From DASVSE01 sp036399715 (GTDB lineage Bacteria > Bacteroidota > Rhodothermia > Rhodothermales > Rubricoccaceae), in NCBI GenBank assembly GCA_036399715.1, contig DASWMO010000227.1, positions 1-8,363 of the forward strand: a stretch of DNA of 8,363 nt. The letters run 5' to 3'. The position numbers were made by a program, and so were the translations under genes. The stretch's first letter is position 1. Every line of letters starts with the position of its first letter. Below the pieces are notes generated by a model. It had not been told where the DNA came from. It searched no databases and saw nothing but the letters and a program-made list of their open reading frames with translations. Positions 1 to 6,373 of this stretch are shown one piece after another.

Positions 1-973
1 CGAGCCCTTCGCGGATGTCCTCAGCGGTCAGTTCCAGCTTTTTCTGGCCGAGGTCGTGCGTGTCGATGTACGTCCGGACAGCCCGGGTGACGCCGTCACG
101 GAGGCCCTGCTCGTGCGTGCCGCCGTCGCGCGTCGGGATGCCGTTGACGAACGAGGCGACCGTCTCGCGGGGCGCCTCGGTCCAGACGAAGACGATCTCG
201 GCCCGCAGGCCGTCCACGAGCGCGGGCTGGCGGACGAGGAACGGCTCGGGGTGGACGCGCCGTGTTTTCTGCTCCGACACCAGGCGGTCGAGGTACTCGG
301 CGATGCCGCCCTCGTGCACGAACTCGTGGCGTGTGCCTGCGGCGTCGTCCTTGAACACGATCCGCAGGGCACCGTTGAGGTACGTCTTGATCTCGAGCGT
401 CTCACGGATAAGGTCGGCGTCGAAGGACACCTTGCCGAAGATGGCCTCGTCGGGCGCGAACGTGATCGTCGTGCCCGTCCCGCGGACGTTCTCGCGCGTC
501 ACTCGGAGGGGCGAGACGGCGACGCCGCGCGCGAAGCGCTGCTCGTGGACGCGCCCGTCGCGACGGACCTCGGCGACGAGGCTGTCCGAGAGCGCGTTCA
601 CGACCGACGATCCGACGCCGTGGAGCCCGCCCGAGGTCACGTAGGAGCTCCCGTCGAACTTGCCACCCGCATGAAGCGTCGTCAGGATCACTTCGAGGGC
701 CGAGACGCCGCGCCCGGGGATGACGTCGACCGGGATGCCGCGGCCGTTGTCGCTCACGGAGACGGTCCGGCCGTCCTTGTGGAGCGTTACCTCGATGAGC
801 GTCGCATGACCGTTCGTCGCCTCGTCGACGGCGTTGTCGACGATCTCCCAGACGAGGTGGTGGAGCCCGGCCTTGCCCGTCCCGCCGATGTACATGCCGG
901 GGCGCTTGCGGACGGGGTCGAGGCCTTCGAGGACCTGGATGTCGGCGCCGGTGTAGCTCGTCGTTTCGGCCAT
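1..973 (-). CDS. parE: DNA topoisomerase IV/gyrase subunit B (ParE-like), N-terminal part, cut by the left edge
   Basis: The ATPase subunit of a type IIA topoisomerase, which uses ATP to drive passage of one DNA duplex through another, working with an A subunit not seen here. 324 codons are visible from the ATG at 973-971 and the frame is still open at base 1. The GHKL ATPase fold is intact: IVDNAVDE with catalytic Glu43 and Mg-binding Asn47, DNGRG at 75-79, and the ATP-lid motif GGLHGVG at 115-121. The start of the transducer domain follows, with FVNGIPTRDGGTH. The opening VLEGLDPVRKRPGMYIGGT, the HHLVWEIVDN stretch and LTTLHAGGKFDG resemble the ParE proteins of myxobacteria and similar groups as I remember them, more than Bacteroidota GyrB (which usually has RPAMYIGD and YEVVDNSIDEA). 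The GyrB/ParE choice is therefore a judgement. No Shine-Dalgarno sequence precedes the ATG. A divergent spacer separates it from the haloperoxidase gene. The C-terminal Toprim region lies outside the window. Confidence 0.93.
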   Translation of the reverse strand, partial: MAETTSYTGADIQVLEGLDPVRKRPGMYIGGTGKAGLHHLVWEIVDNAVDEATNGHATLIEVTLHKDGRTVSVSDNGRGIPVDVIPGRGVSALEVILTTLHAGGKFDGSSYVTSGGLHGVGSSVVNALSDSLVAEVRRDGRVHEQRFARGVAVSPLRVTRENVRGTGTTITFAPDEAIFGKVSFDADLIRETLEIKTYLNGALRIVFKDDAAGTRHEFVHEGGIAEYLDRLVSEQKTRRVHPEPFLVRQPALVDGLRAEIVFVWTEAPRETVASFVNGIPTRDGGTHEQGLRDGVTRAVRTYIDTHDLGQKKLELTAEDIREGL

Positions 974-1016
974 GGTCGTGGAGTCGGGGGGAACACGAGA
1001 AGGTACCGAGCGCGTG

Positions 1017-1028
1017 CGCACCGGTGCG
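1017..1028. promoter_or_regulatory. 12-bp perfect palindrome in the divergent spacer, possible operator
   Basis: CGCACCGGTGCG is a perfect 12-bp palindrome. It is flanked by GTG on the left (1014-1016) and CAC on the right (1030-1032), which extends the symmetry except for one extra T at 1029. It lies 44 bp upstream of the topoisomerase start and 97 bp upstream of the haloperoxidase start, a position where a regulator could act on either gene. In DNA this GC-rich a palindrome of this size can arise by chance, and I see no second copy in the spacer. No convincing -10/-35 pair was found around it. Confidence 0.25.
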
Positions 1029-1124
1029 TCACAGGCCTCCGGAGTCGGCACGAGGCGATGCGGGGGACCGGCTTGTACGGGGAGATCGCGGTCTCTACGT
1101 TGGGCCCGCACTGCCGCCGTTGCT

Positions 1125-2378
1125 ATGAGCTTGCAGGTCATCGCCCTGGGCGTGATGTACGCGCTGGTCGCCCCCGCCGCCGTACCGCCCGCCCCCCCCC
1201 CGATGACGCCTTCCGGGCGTGTTCTGGCAGACACCAGCGCGGCCGTCCGCTGGAACCTGCTCGCCCTCAGCCTCATCGAGCACGACGGAGCGGCAGGCCG
1301 TCGGGCCGACAGTCTCGCCGCGACAGGCGACAGCCTTGCGCGGGTCGCCCTGGACGCCGCCGGGCCGTCGCCGAATCCTCGGCGGCTCGCGGCCCTCCTC
1401 GGTGCTGCGCAGTACCGCGCAGCCCTCGACGCGTCGCGCGACGGCGCGTCGGTCCGGGCGGCCGTTGCAGCCGCCTCGGCGGCCCTTCTTGCCGACCTGT
1501 TCAGGTCGCCGGAATGCGACGCCGCCGTGTGGCGAGCCTTTGCGGCAGACGTGCTCGCCGCGCGGCGTCAGGACGGCCGCACGGCAGCCGACCGGGGCGA
1601 GGCCCTCGGGCGGATGTGCGCGACACGGGTCGCTGCTCATGCCCGCACCGACCGCTCGGACGCAGCTTGGACCGGGACTGTCCCCGTCGGGGCGGGGCGA
1701 TGGACGAGCGCGCCCGGGCAGGCACCGCGTGGGGCCGCGATGCCAGGCTGGCGGCCGTGGCTGCTCGACTCGGCCGCGCAGGTCCGCCCACCACCGCCGC
1801 CCGATCTCGACTCCCCCACGTTCGCAGCCGCCCTCGCCGAGGTCCGGCAGATTGCCCGCGACCGGACGCCCGAGCAAACCGCCATCGCACGGCGGTGGGC
1901 CAATGAGCCGGTAACCGAGCGGTTCGTCGCAGACGAGATCGTCCGCCACGGCCTCAGTGAAGCTGAGGCGGCGCGTGTCTACGGCCTCTTCGCCGTCGCC
2001 AGCTGGGACGCGTTCATCGCGTGCTGGGACGCGAAGTACACGTACTGGCTGCTCCGCCCGTACCAGGCCGACACGACCGTCGGGGAGGTTGCGGGAGTGG
2101 GGCATCCTAACCACCCGTCGTACCCGTCGGGCCACGCGTGCGGATCGGGCGTCGCCGAGACGATGCTGACGGCGCTTTTTCCAGACGACGCCCCGGCCAT
2201 CGCGGCGATCACCGATGAGGGCCGGATGAGCCGGCTCTACGGCAGCGTCCACTACCGGTTCGACAACGACGCCGGGCGGGCCCTCGGTCGGGCCGTCGCC
2301 GAGCGTGCACTCGCCGCCGAGCGCGACGGCCGCCTGCTCCGCGTCGCCCTCGGACCAGAACCACCCGGCAGCCCCTGA
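1125..2378 (+). CDS. Vanadium-dependent haloperoxidase / PAP2-superfamily exported protein
   Basis: 417 residues from the ATG at 1125. The C-terminal half has all three motifs of the vanadium haloperoxidase/PAP2 phosphatase fold: K-x6-RP (Lys304, Arg311, Pro312), PSGH (334-337) and SR-x5-H-x3-D (Ser369, Arg370, His376, Asp380). In this family these residues bind vanadate or phosphate, and the PSGH His is the acid-base residue in haloperoxidases. Length and the Tyr-Trp-rich stretch around the first motif fit bacterial haloperoxidase-like proteins better than short membrane PAP2 phosphatases. The N-terminus is a hydrophobic, signal-peptide-like stretch ending in Ala-Pro-rich sequence, so export is likely. 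The start is uncertain: from 1125 the signal lacks basic residues, whereas the sequence just upstream in frame supplies them (RSRSLRWAR) but offers only a distant GTG at 1014. A run of ten C bases lies at codons 23-26. Whether it oxidises halide or hydrolyses phosphate cannot be read from sequence. Confidence 0.88.
   Translation: MSLQVIALGVMYALVAPAAVPPAPPPMTPSGRVLADTSAAVRWNLLALSLIEHDGAAGRRADSLAATGDSLARVALDAAGPSPNPRRLAALLGAAQYRAALDASRDGASVRAAVAAASAALLADLFRSPECDAAVWRAFAADVLAARRQDGRTAADRGEALGRMCATRVAAHARTDRSDAAWTGTVPVGAGRWTSAPGQAPRGAAMPGWRPWLLDSAAQVRPPPPPDLDSPTFAAALAEVRQIARDRTPEQTAIARRWANEPVTERFVADEIVRHGLSEAEAARVYGLFAVASWDAFIACWDAKYTYWLLRPYQADTTVGEVAGVGHPNHPSYPSGHACGSGVAETMLTALFPDDAPAIAAITDEGRMSRLYGSVHYRFDNDAGRALGRAVAERALAAERDGRLLRVALGPEPPGSP
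1192..1201 (+). repeat. Poly-C tract (C10) near the 5' end of the haloperoxidase gene
   Basis: Ten consecutive C bases encode part of a Pro-rich stretch just after the predicted signal peptide. As written, the tract keeps the signal peptide in frame with the haloperoxidase domain. Gain or loss of one C would shift translation into frames that run on without meaning and stop at 1906 or 1914. Such tracts can be slippage sites in living cells and also common sequencing-error sites. Confidence 0.9.
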
Positions 2379-2397
2379 CGGCGGCTCGGGGTGGTTC
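2358..2397 (+). terminator. Hairpin spanning the haloperoxidase stop codon, possible terminator
   Basis: Perfect 9-bp arms GAACCACCC (2358-2366) and GGGTGGTTC (2389-2397) enclose a second pairing, AGCC (2370-2373) with GGCT (2383-2386). The TGA stop codon at 2376-2378 sits in the apical loop. There is no T tract directly after it, but TTTTT follows 13 bp later at 2411-2415. The structure could end haloperoxidase transcription or stabilise its mRNA 3' end. The call rests on symmetry alone. Confidence 0.4.
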
Positions 2398-2410
2398 CTG
2401 AGCGGGCACG

Positions 2411-2440
2411 TTTTTGCCGCGCCGCCGAACCGCCTATTAG
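2411..2440 (+). promoter_or_regulatory. Possible promoter for the antiporter gene
   Basis: TTTTTG (2411-2416) and TATTAG (2435-2440) are separated by 18 bp in the 101-bp gap before the antiporter start, in an otherwise GC-rich stretch. The second element lies within a small inverted repeat, ACCGC-ctatta-GCGGT (2429-2444), which could be an operator or a chance symmetry. The distance from the TATTAG to the ATG is 39 bp. Consensus matches are loose, so this is a weak call. Confidence 0.28.
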
Positions 2441-2479
2441 CGGTGAGCGTCCCGGGACGCCCTCTCCCCGCCGCTCAGA

Positions 2480-4744
2480 ATGCAGCCGTTTACCGCCGCC
2501 TCGCACCACGAGGTGTTTTTGCTGCTCGTTCAGGTCGCGATCCTGCTCTTCTCGGCCCGCGCGCTCGGCGAAGTCGCGCAGCGTCTCGGGCAGCCGTCCG
2601 TCGTCGGAGAGATTCTGGCGGGCATCCTGCTCGGGCCAAGCCTCCTGAGCTCGTTCGTGCCTGCGGCCGGCGCGTGGCTCGTCCCGCAGACCGAGGTCTC
2701 GGGCTACCTGCTCGAAGTCGTCTCGATGACGGGTGTGATGCTCCTGTTGCTCGTGACCGGGCTCGAAACGGACCTCAGCCTCATCCGGCGGCACGCCCGA
2801 ACTGCGACTGGCGCGTCGTTTGGGGGCATCATCGTGCCGTTCGCGACGGGCTTCGCGCTGGGGTGGTACCTGCCGGCCGAGTTTCTGGCCGACCCCGAGA
2901 AGCGCCTCGTCTTCTCGCTCTTCGTCGCGACCGCGATGTCGATCTCGGCGATCCCGGTGATCGCCAAGGTGCTGATGGACCTTAACCTGATGCGCCGCGA
3001 CATCGGGCAGACGATCCTCGCGGCCGGCATGACGGACGACGCCATCGGGTGGGTGCTGCTCTCGATCGTCGCCGGGCTGGCCGGCGGCTCGGCCGTGACG
3101 CTGGCCGGCGTCGGGCTGGCGTTCGGCCGCGTGGCGCTCTTCATGATCCTCACGCTGACCGTCGGGCGGTGGCTCGTGCAGCGGCTCGCGCGCTACGTGC
3201 AGGACGAGGTCCGCGCCCACGATCGCCTGGTGACCCTCGTCGTCGTGCTGACATTCGCGTGGGGCGCGCTCACGCAGGGCCTCGGCATGGAGGCCGTGCT
3301 CGGGGCCTTCTTCGTCGGCCTGCTGTTCGGCAACTTTGTGCGTCTGCCGCCCGACGTGACCGACAAGATCGAGACGATGACGCTGGCCGTCTTCGCGCCG
3401 GTGTTCTTCGGCGTGGCCGGGCTCAAGGTCAACCTCCAGAGCCTGCTCGAGCCGCGCCTGCTCGCCGTCGCGGCCGTCGTGATCCTCGTCGCCTCGTTCG
3501 GCAAGGTCGTCGGGACGTATGTCGGCGCGCGCCTCGTCGGCCGCCGCGACCACTGGACGGCCCTCGCGATGGGCGCCGGCATGAACGCCCGAGGCGCGAT
3601 GGAGATCATCGTCGCCACGATCGGCCTCTCGCTGGGCATCCTCACGCAGGACATGTTCTCGGTGATCGTCCTGATGGCGATGGCGACGTCGCTCATGGCG
3701 CCGCCGGCGCTGCGGTGGGCGCTCGCGCGCGTCGTGCCCGAGGCGCAGGAGACCGAGCGTCTGGAGCGCGAGGAGCTCGCCCGCGACAGCGTCGTCGCGC
3801 AGATCCGCCGCGTGCTGCTACCGGTCCGCCAGCGGCCCCTAACGCCCGACTCGGCGAGCGGGATAGATGTCCACCGCATCGAGGCACACATCGTCGGCCG
3901 CCTCGCGGCCAGCACGCCGCTCGGGCTGACGCTGATGACGGTCTCGGACGAGGCCGGCCGCGCGGCGGGCAGCGACTTTCTCGACCGCCTGGCGCCCGGC
4001 TTCGCTGTCTCCGACCTCTCCCTGAAGGCGGTCGCGAGCCGCCGTCCGGCCGAGACCATCCTTGCCGAGGCGGCAAAGAACTACCAGCTGCTCGTGCTCG
4101 GCGCGACCGAGAGCAATGAAACGGACGAGGCGCTCTTCCATCCAGTCGTCGACCACCTCGTGCGCCACTCGCCCTGCCCGACGCTCATCGTCCGCCCGGC
4201 CGGCGACCGGCCGTGGCCGCCGAGGCGCATCCTCGTCCCGACCAACGGCACGCCCGCGTCGCGCGTCGCGGCCGAGATCGCTTTTCTGCTCGCGACGGAG
4301 CCCGGTGAGGACGTCGTTGTGCTCACGGTCGCGTCGGGCGCTGAGGTGCCGGCCGAGGCCGTGCCGGGCGCCGAGACGCGGGACGGAGACCGCCGCTCGG
4401 CAATTGCCTCACTCTGGGCCCGAGTTCGGACGGCGCGGGGGGCGGCGAAACCGGCCGACACGCCCACCGAGTTGGAAGGCGACGACCGCGAAAGCACCGC
4501 TCGGCTCCAGATCGCCGAGGCACTGGCGGAGCGTGGCCGGGCCAGTGGCGTTCGCGCGCGGGCCGCCGTCGAGGTCGGCGTCGCCGAGACCGTCATCGTC
4601 CAGACGGCCCGCCGCGAAGGCGTGGACCTGATCGTGATGGGCACGACGGAGAAGCCGGGGACGGACCGCCTCTTTCTCGGTCCACGCGTTGAACGGATCC
4701 TCCGCGACGCGCCCTGCCCGGTCCTCGTTGTCAACGCAGAATGA
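2480..4744 (+). CDS. CPA2-family cation:proton antiporter with two C-terminal universal stress (Usp) domains
   Basis: 754 residues. Residues 1 to about 415 are a Na+/H+-exchanger-type membrane domain with about 13 hydrophobic segments by eye, the number known for NapA. It contains TDDAIGW with the Asp186-Asp187 pair (in NapA/NhaA such a pair binds the cation and marks electrogenic exchange) and GAGMNARGAMEI (residues 366-377) in a late helix. It would exchange Na+ or K+ for protons across the inner membrane; the ion cannot be told. After a charged linker come two cytoplasmic Usp-like halves, about 430-572 and 582-754, each ending in a CP-x-L-(I/V)-V strand. The usual Usp nucleotide motif G-2x-G-9x-G-(S/T) is degenerate in both: G541-A-T-E544 with His554-Pro555, and G721-T-T-E724 with Gly734-Pro735. 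No TrkA-N (KTN) domain, the usual Kef regulator, is present. The ATG lies directly before the first membrane helix, as typical. No Shine-Dalgarno sequence is visible. Confidence 0.92.
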   Translation: MQPFTAASHHEVFLLLVQVAILLFSARALGEVAQRLGQPSVVGEILAGILLGPSLLSSFVPAAGAWLVPQTEVSGYLLEVVSMTGVMLLLLVTGLETDLSLIRRHARTATGASFGGIIVPFATGFALGWYLPAEFLADPEKRLVFSLFVATAMSISAIPVIAKVLMDLNLMRRDIGQTILAAGMTDDAIGWVLLSIVAGLAGGSAVTLAGVGLAFGRVALFMILTLTVGRWLVQRLARYVQDEVRAHDRLVTLVVVLTFAWGALTQGLGMEAVLGAFFVGLLFGNFVRLPPDVTDKIETMTLAVFAPVFFGVAGLKVNLQSLLEPRLLAVAAVVILVASFGKVVGTYVGARLVGRRDHWTALAMGAGMNARGAMEIIVATIGLSLGILTQDMFSVIVLMAMATSLMAPPALRWALARVVPEAQETERLEREELARDSVVAQIRRVLLPVRQRPLTPDSASGIDVHRIEAHIVGRLAASTPLGLTLMTVSDEAGRAAGSDFLDRLAPGFAVSDLSLKAVASRRPAETILAEAAKNYQLLVLGATESNETDEALFHPVVDHLVRHSPCPTLIVRPAGDRPWPPRRILVPTNGTPASRVAAEIAFLLATEPGEDVVVLTVASGAEVPAEAVPGAETRDGDRRSAIASLWARVRTARGAAKPADTPTELEGDDRESTARLQIAEALAERGRASGVRARAAVEVGVAETVIVQTARREGVDLIVMGTTEKPGTDRLFLGPRVERILRDAPCPVLVVNAE

Positions 4745-4928
4745 GCGCACGCCGCGCCCCCTAGCTCGTTCGTCTCCACCGCCGAGTTGCGGGAGAGCGG
4801 CGACTGGGCTTCGCCCGGCGAGAACACGTGTGAATGGATCTGGGCTTCACTGACCATTTCCCCGAACGAGACGGCAGACCCCACGTCGTCCTACAGCTGA
4901 GATCGGCCCGGATAAAGACTGCATCTAA

Positions 4929-4965
4929 AAGGGTCGCGCTGCGCCGCACTGAACCGGGGACCCTT
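4929..4965 (+). promoter_or_regulatory. Inverted repeat in the leader of the glutamate dehydrogenase gene
   Basis: The 284 bp between the antiporter stop and the glutamate dehydrogenase start is less GC-rich than its surroundings, especially at 4915-4930. It holds AAGGGTC (4929-4935) and its exact reverse complement GACCCTT (4959-4965), with a 23-base loop that can itself pair in part (GCGC/GCGC-type bases). A smaller hairpin, CTGGGC-TTC-GCCCGG, lies at 4804-4818, 60 bp after the antiporter stop. Neither is followed by a T run. They may be a weak terminator and a 5'-leader structure. I find no riboswitch that I recognise and no confident promoter. Confidence 0.3.
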
Positions 4966-5028
4966 CGAGTAGGCCGGGGGTAACCATCAGCCGAAAGCGC
5001 TTCCAGTACGTCCCGCCCTCCTCCGCAC

Positions 5029-6318
5029 ATGACCGCTTCCTCCGCACCCGTCACTGCCCCCGAGGCCCCCCGCGTCGGGGCATACGAGATCGCGACCGGC
5101 AACTTCGACCGCGCCGCGCGCCTGCTCGGCCTCAGTCCCGAGTGGCGGACGCTCATCCGGACGCCCTTCCGCGAGATGAAGGTCACAGTCCCGCTGTACC
5201 GCGAGGACGGCTCGCTGGAGCTATTCGAGGGCTTCCGCGTGCAGCACAACGGCGCCCGTGGGCCGTTCAAGGGCGGCATCCGCTTCTCGCCGCTCGTCGA
5301 CGAGCAGGAGGTCCGCGCACTCGCCGAGACGATGACGTACAAGACGGCACTCGTGGACATCCCGTTCGGCGGCGGCAAAGGCGGCGTCAACTGCGACCCG
5401 CGGACGCTGACCCAGCTTGAACTGGAGCACGTCACGCGGCGCTACGTTTCGCGCATCCACCTCATCCTCGGCCCAAACCGCGACGTGCCGGCGCCCGACA
5501 TGGGCACGAACGCGCAGACGATGGCGTGGATCGTAGACCAGTACGGCAGGCAGCACGGCTACAACCCGGCCGTGGTCACGGGCAAGCCGCTCGAACTCGG
5601 CGGGAGCCCGGGGCGCGAGCAGGCGACCGGACGGGGCGTCGTCATCACGGCCCTCGCCGCTGCCCGCGACCTGCTCGGCAAGGCGCCTCGCGACCTGCGC
5701 ATCGTCGTGCAGGGATTCGGCAACGTCGGCCTCAATGCCGCCCTGCTCTTTGCCGAAGCGGGATGCACGGTCGTCGCCGTCTCCGACGTCTCGGGCGGCG
5801 TCCACAAAGCGGACGGCCTCGACCTCGCCGACGCCGTGGCGTACCTCGCGCGCGAGGGGGGCGACCACACGCTCGCGGGCTACGCCGGCGGCGAGCGGGT
5901 CGCCCACCAAGACTTTATGGGCCTCGACTGCGACGTTCTCGTCCCCGCCGCCATCGAGTCCGCGATCCACGACGGCAACGTCGGCTCGGTCCGGGCGAAG
6001 CTGATCGTCGAAGGCGCCAACCTGCCGGTCACGCCCGACGCGGACCAGACCCTCGCCGACAACGGCATCTTCGTCGTGCCTGATATCCTCGCCAACGCCG
6101 GCGGCGTCATCGTGTCGTACTTCGAGTGGTCGCAGAACTTCCAGCAGTACCGCTGGAGCGAGGCCGACGTCAACGAGCGCCTCGAACGGATCCTGCTGAC
6201 GGCCTACGCCGACGTCGCCCGCAAGCAGAAGGAGCTCTCGTGCACGATGCGCGAAGCAGCCTTCGCGCTCGCCATCGGCCGCGTCGTGACGGCGGAGAAG
6301 CTCCGCGGGGCGCTGTAG
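5029..6318 (+). CDS. gdhA: Glutamate dehydrogenase (hexameric type)
   Basis: 429 residues, the usual length for bacterial and archaeal hexameric enzymes. It interconverts glutamate with 2-oxoglutarate plus ammonium using NAD(P) in the cytoplasm, linking nitrogen assimilation or amino-acid breakdown to the TCA cycle. The catalytic set is complete: Lys81 (GPFKGGIR), Lys105 (MTYKTALVD), Lys117 (GGGKGGV), Asp157 (PAPDMGT) and Ser363 late in the protein. The first four have exactly the spacing of Clostridium symbiosum Lys89, Lys113, Lys125 and Asp165. The dinucleotide fold begins at GFGNVG (229-234); the acidic Asp253 ends the second strand, but the same residue occurs in NAD and NADP enzymes, so the cofactor is undecided. 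The first 18 residues are a variable Ala/Pro-rich extension. The leader is C-rich with no Shine-Dalgarno sequence. It converges on the deacetylase gene. The symbol is the generic one for this enzyme. Confidence 0.96.
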   Translation: MTASSAPVTAPEAPRVGAYEIATGNFDRAARLLGLSPEWRTLIRTPFREMKVTVPLYREDGSLELFEGFRVQHNGARGPFKGGIRFSPLVDEQEVRALAETMTYKTALVDIPFGGGKGGVNCDPRTLTQLELEHVTRRYVSRIHLILGPNRDVPAPDMGTNAQTMAWIVDQYGRQHGYNPAVVTGKPLELGGSPGREQATGRGVVITALAAARDLLGKAPRDLRIVVQGFGNVGLNAALLFAEAGCTVVAVSDVSGGVHKADGLDLADAVAYLAREGGDHTLAGYAGGERVAHQDFMGLDCDVLVPAAIESAIHDGNVGSVRAKLIVEGANLPVTPDADQTLADNGIFVVPDILANAGGVIVSYFEWSQNFQQYRWSEADVNERLERILLTAYADVARKQKELSCTMREAAFALAIGRVVTAEKLRGAL

Positions 6319-6331
6319 AAGGTGGCATGTG

Positions 6332-6373
6332 AACGGGGGCAGGTGGACACGTGATGTCCAGTTGCCCCCCGTT
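6332..6373. terminator. Long hairpin between convergent genes, probable bidirectional terminator
   Basis: AACGGGGGCA (6332-6341) pairs with TGCCCCCCGTT (6363-6373) with one bulged C. Inside it TGGACA (6344-6349) pairs with TGTCCA (6355-6360) around a 5-base CGTGA loop. About 18 base pairs form in all, with one mismatch and one wobble. It starts 14 bp after the glutamate dehydrogenase stop, and its far base overlaps the deacetylase TAA stop (6374-6372 on the minus strand) by two bases. It thus sits where both transcripts should end. T runs are lacking on both sides, so it may act as a Rho-independent terminator of the GC-rich type or as a 3'-end stabiliser. Confidence 0.65.

Noticed and set aside
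1082..1095. Imperfect palindrome GAGATCGCGGTCTC before the haloperoxidase gene
   Set aside because: Only four outer base pairs plus a central CGCG match around a mismatch; this is within chance for the composition.
56..1906. A 616-codon open frame on the plus strand across the topoisomerase gene and into the haloperoxidase gene
   Set aside because: It is antisense to a conserved topoisomerase and out of frame with the haloperoxidase. Its sequence is Arg/Asp/Val-rich with no recognisable domain, as expected from GC-rich shadow frames.
2252..3553. A 433-codon open frame on the minus strand opposite the antiporter
   Set aside because: It is His/Arg/Glu/Asp-rich low-complexity sequence opposite a clear membrane domain: the complement of hydrophobic codons, not a gene.
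4834..4983. A 49-codon open frame in the spacer before glutamate dehydrogenase
   Set aside because: It has no ribosome-binding site and no recognisable motif, and its length is expected by chance. It is basic and ends 45 bp before the next gene, so a leader peptide cannot be excluded but is not supported.
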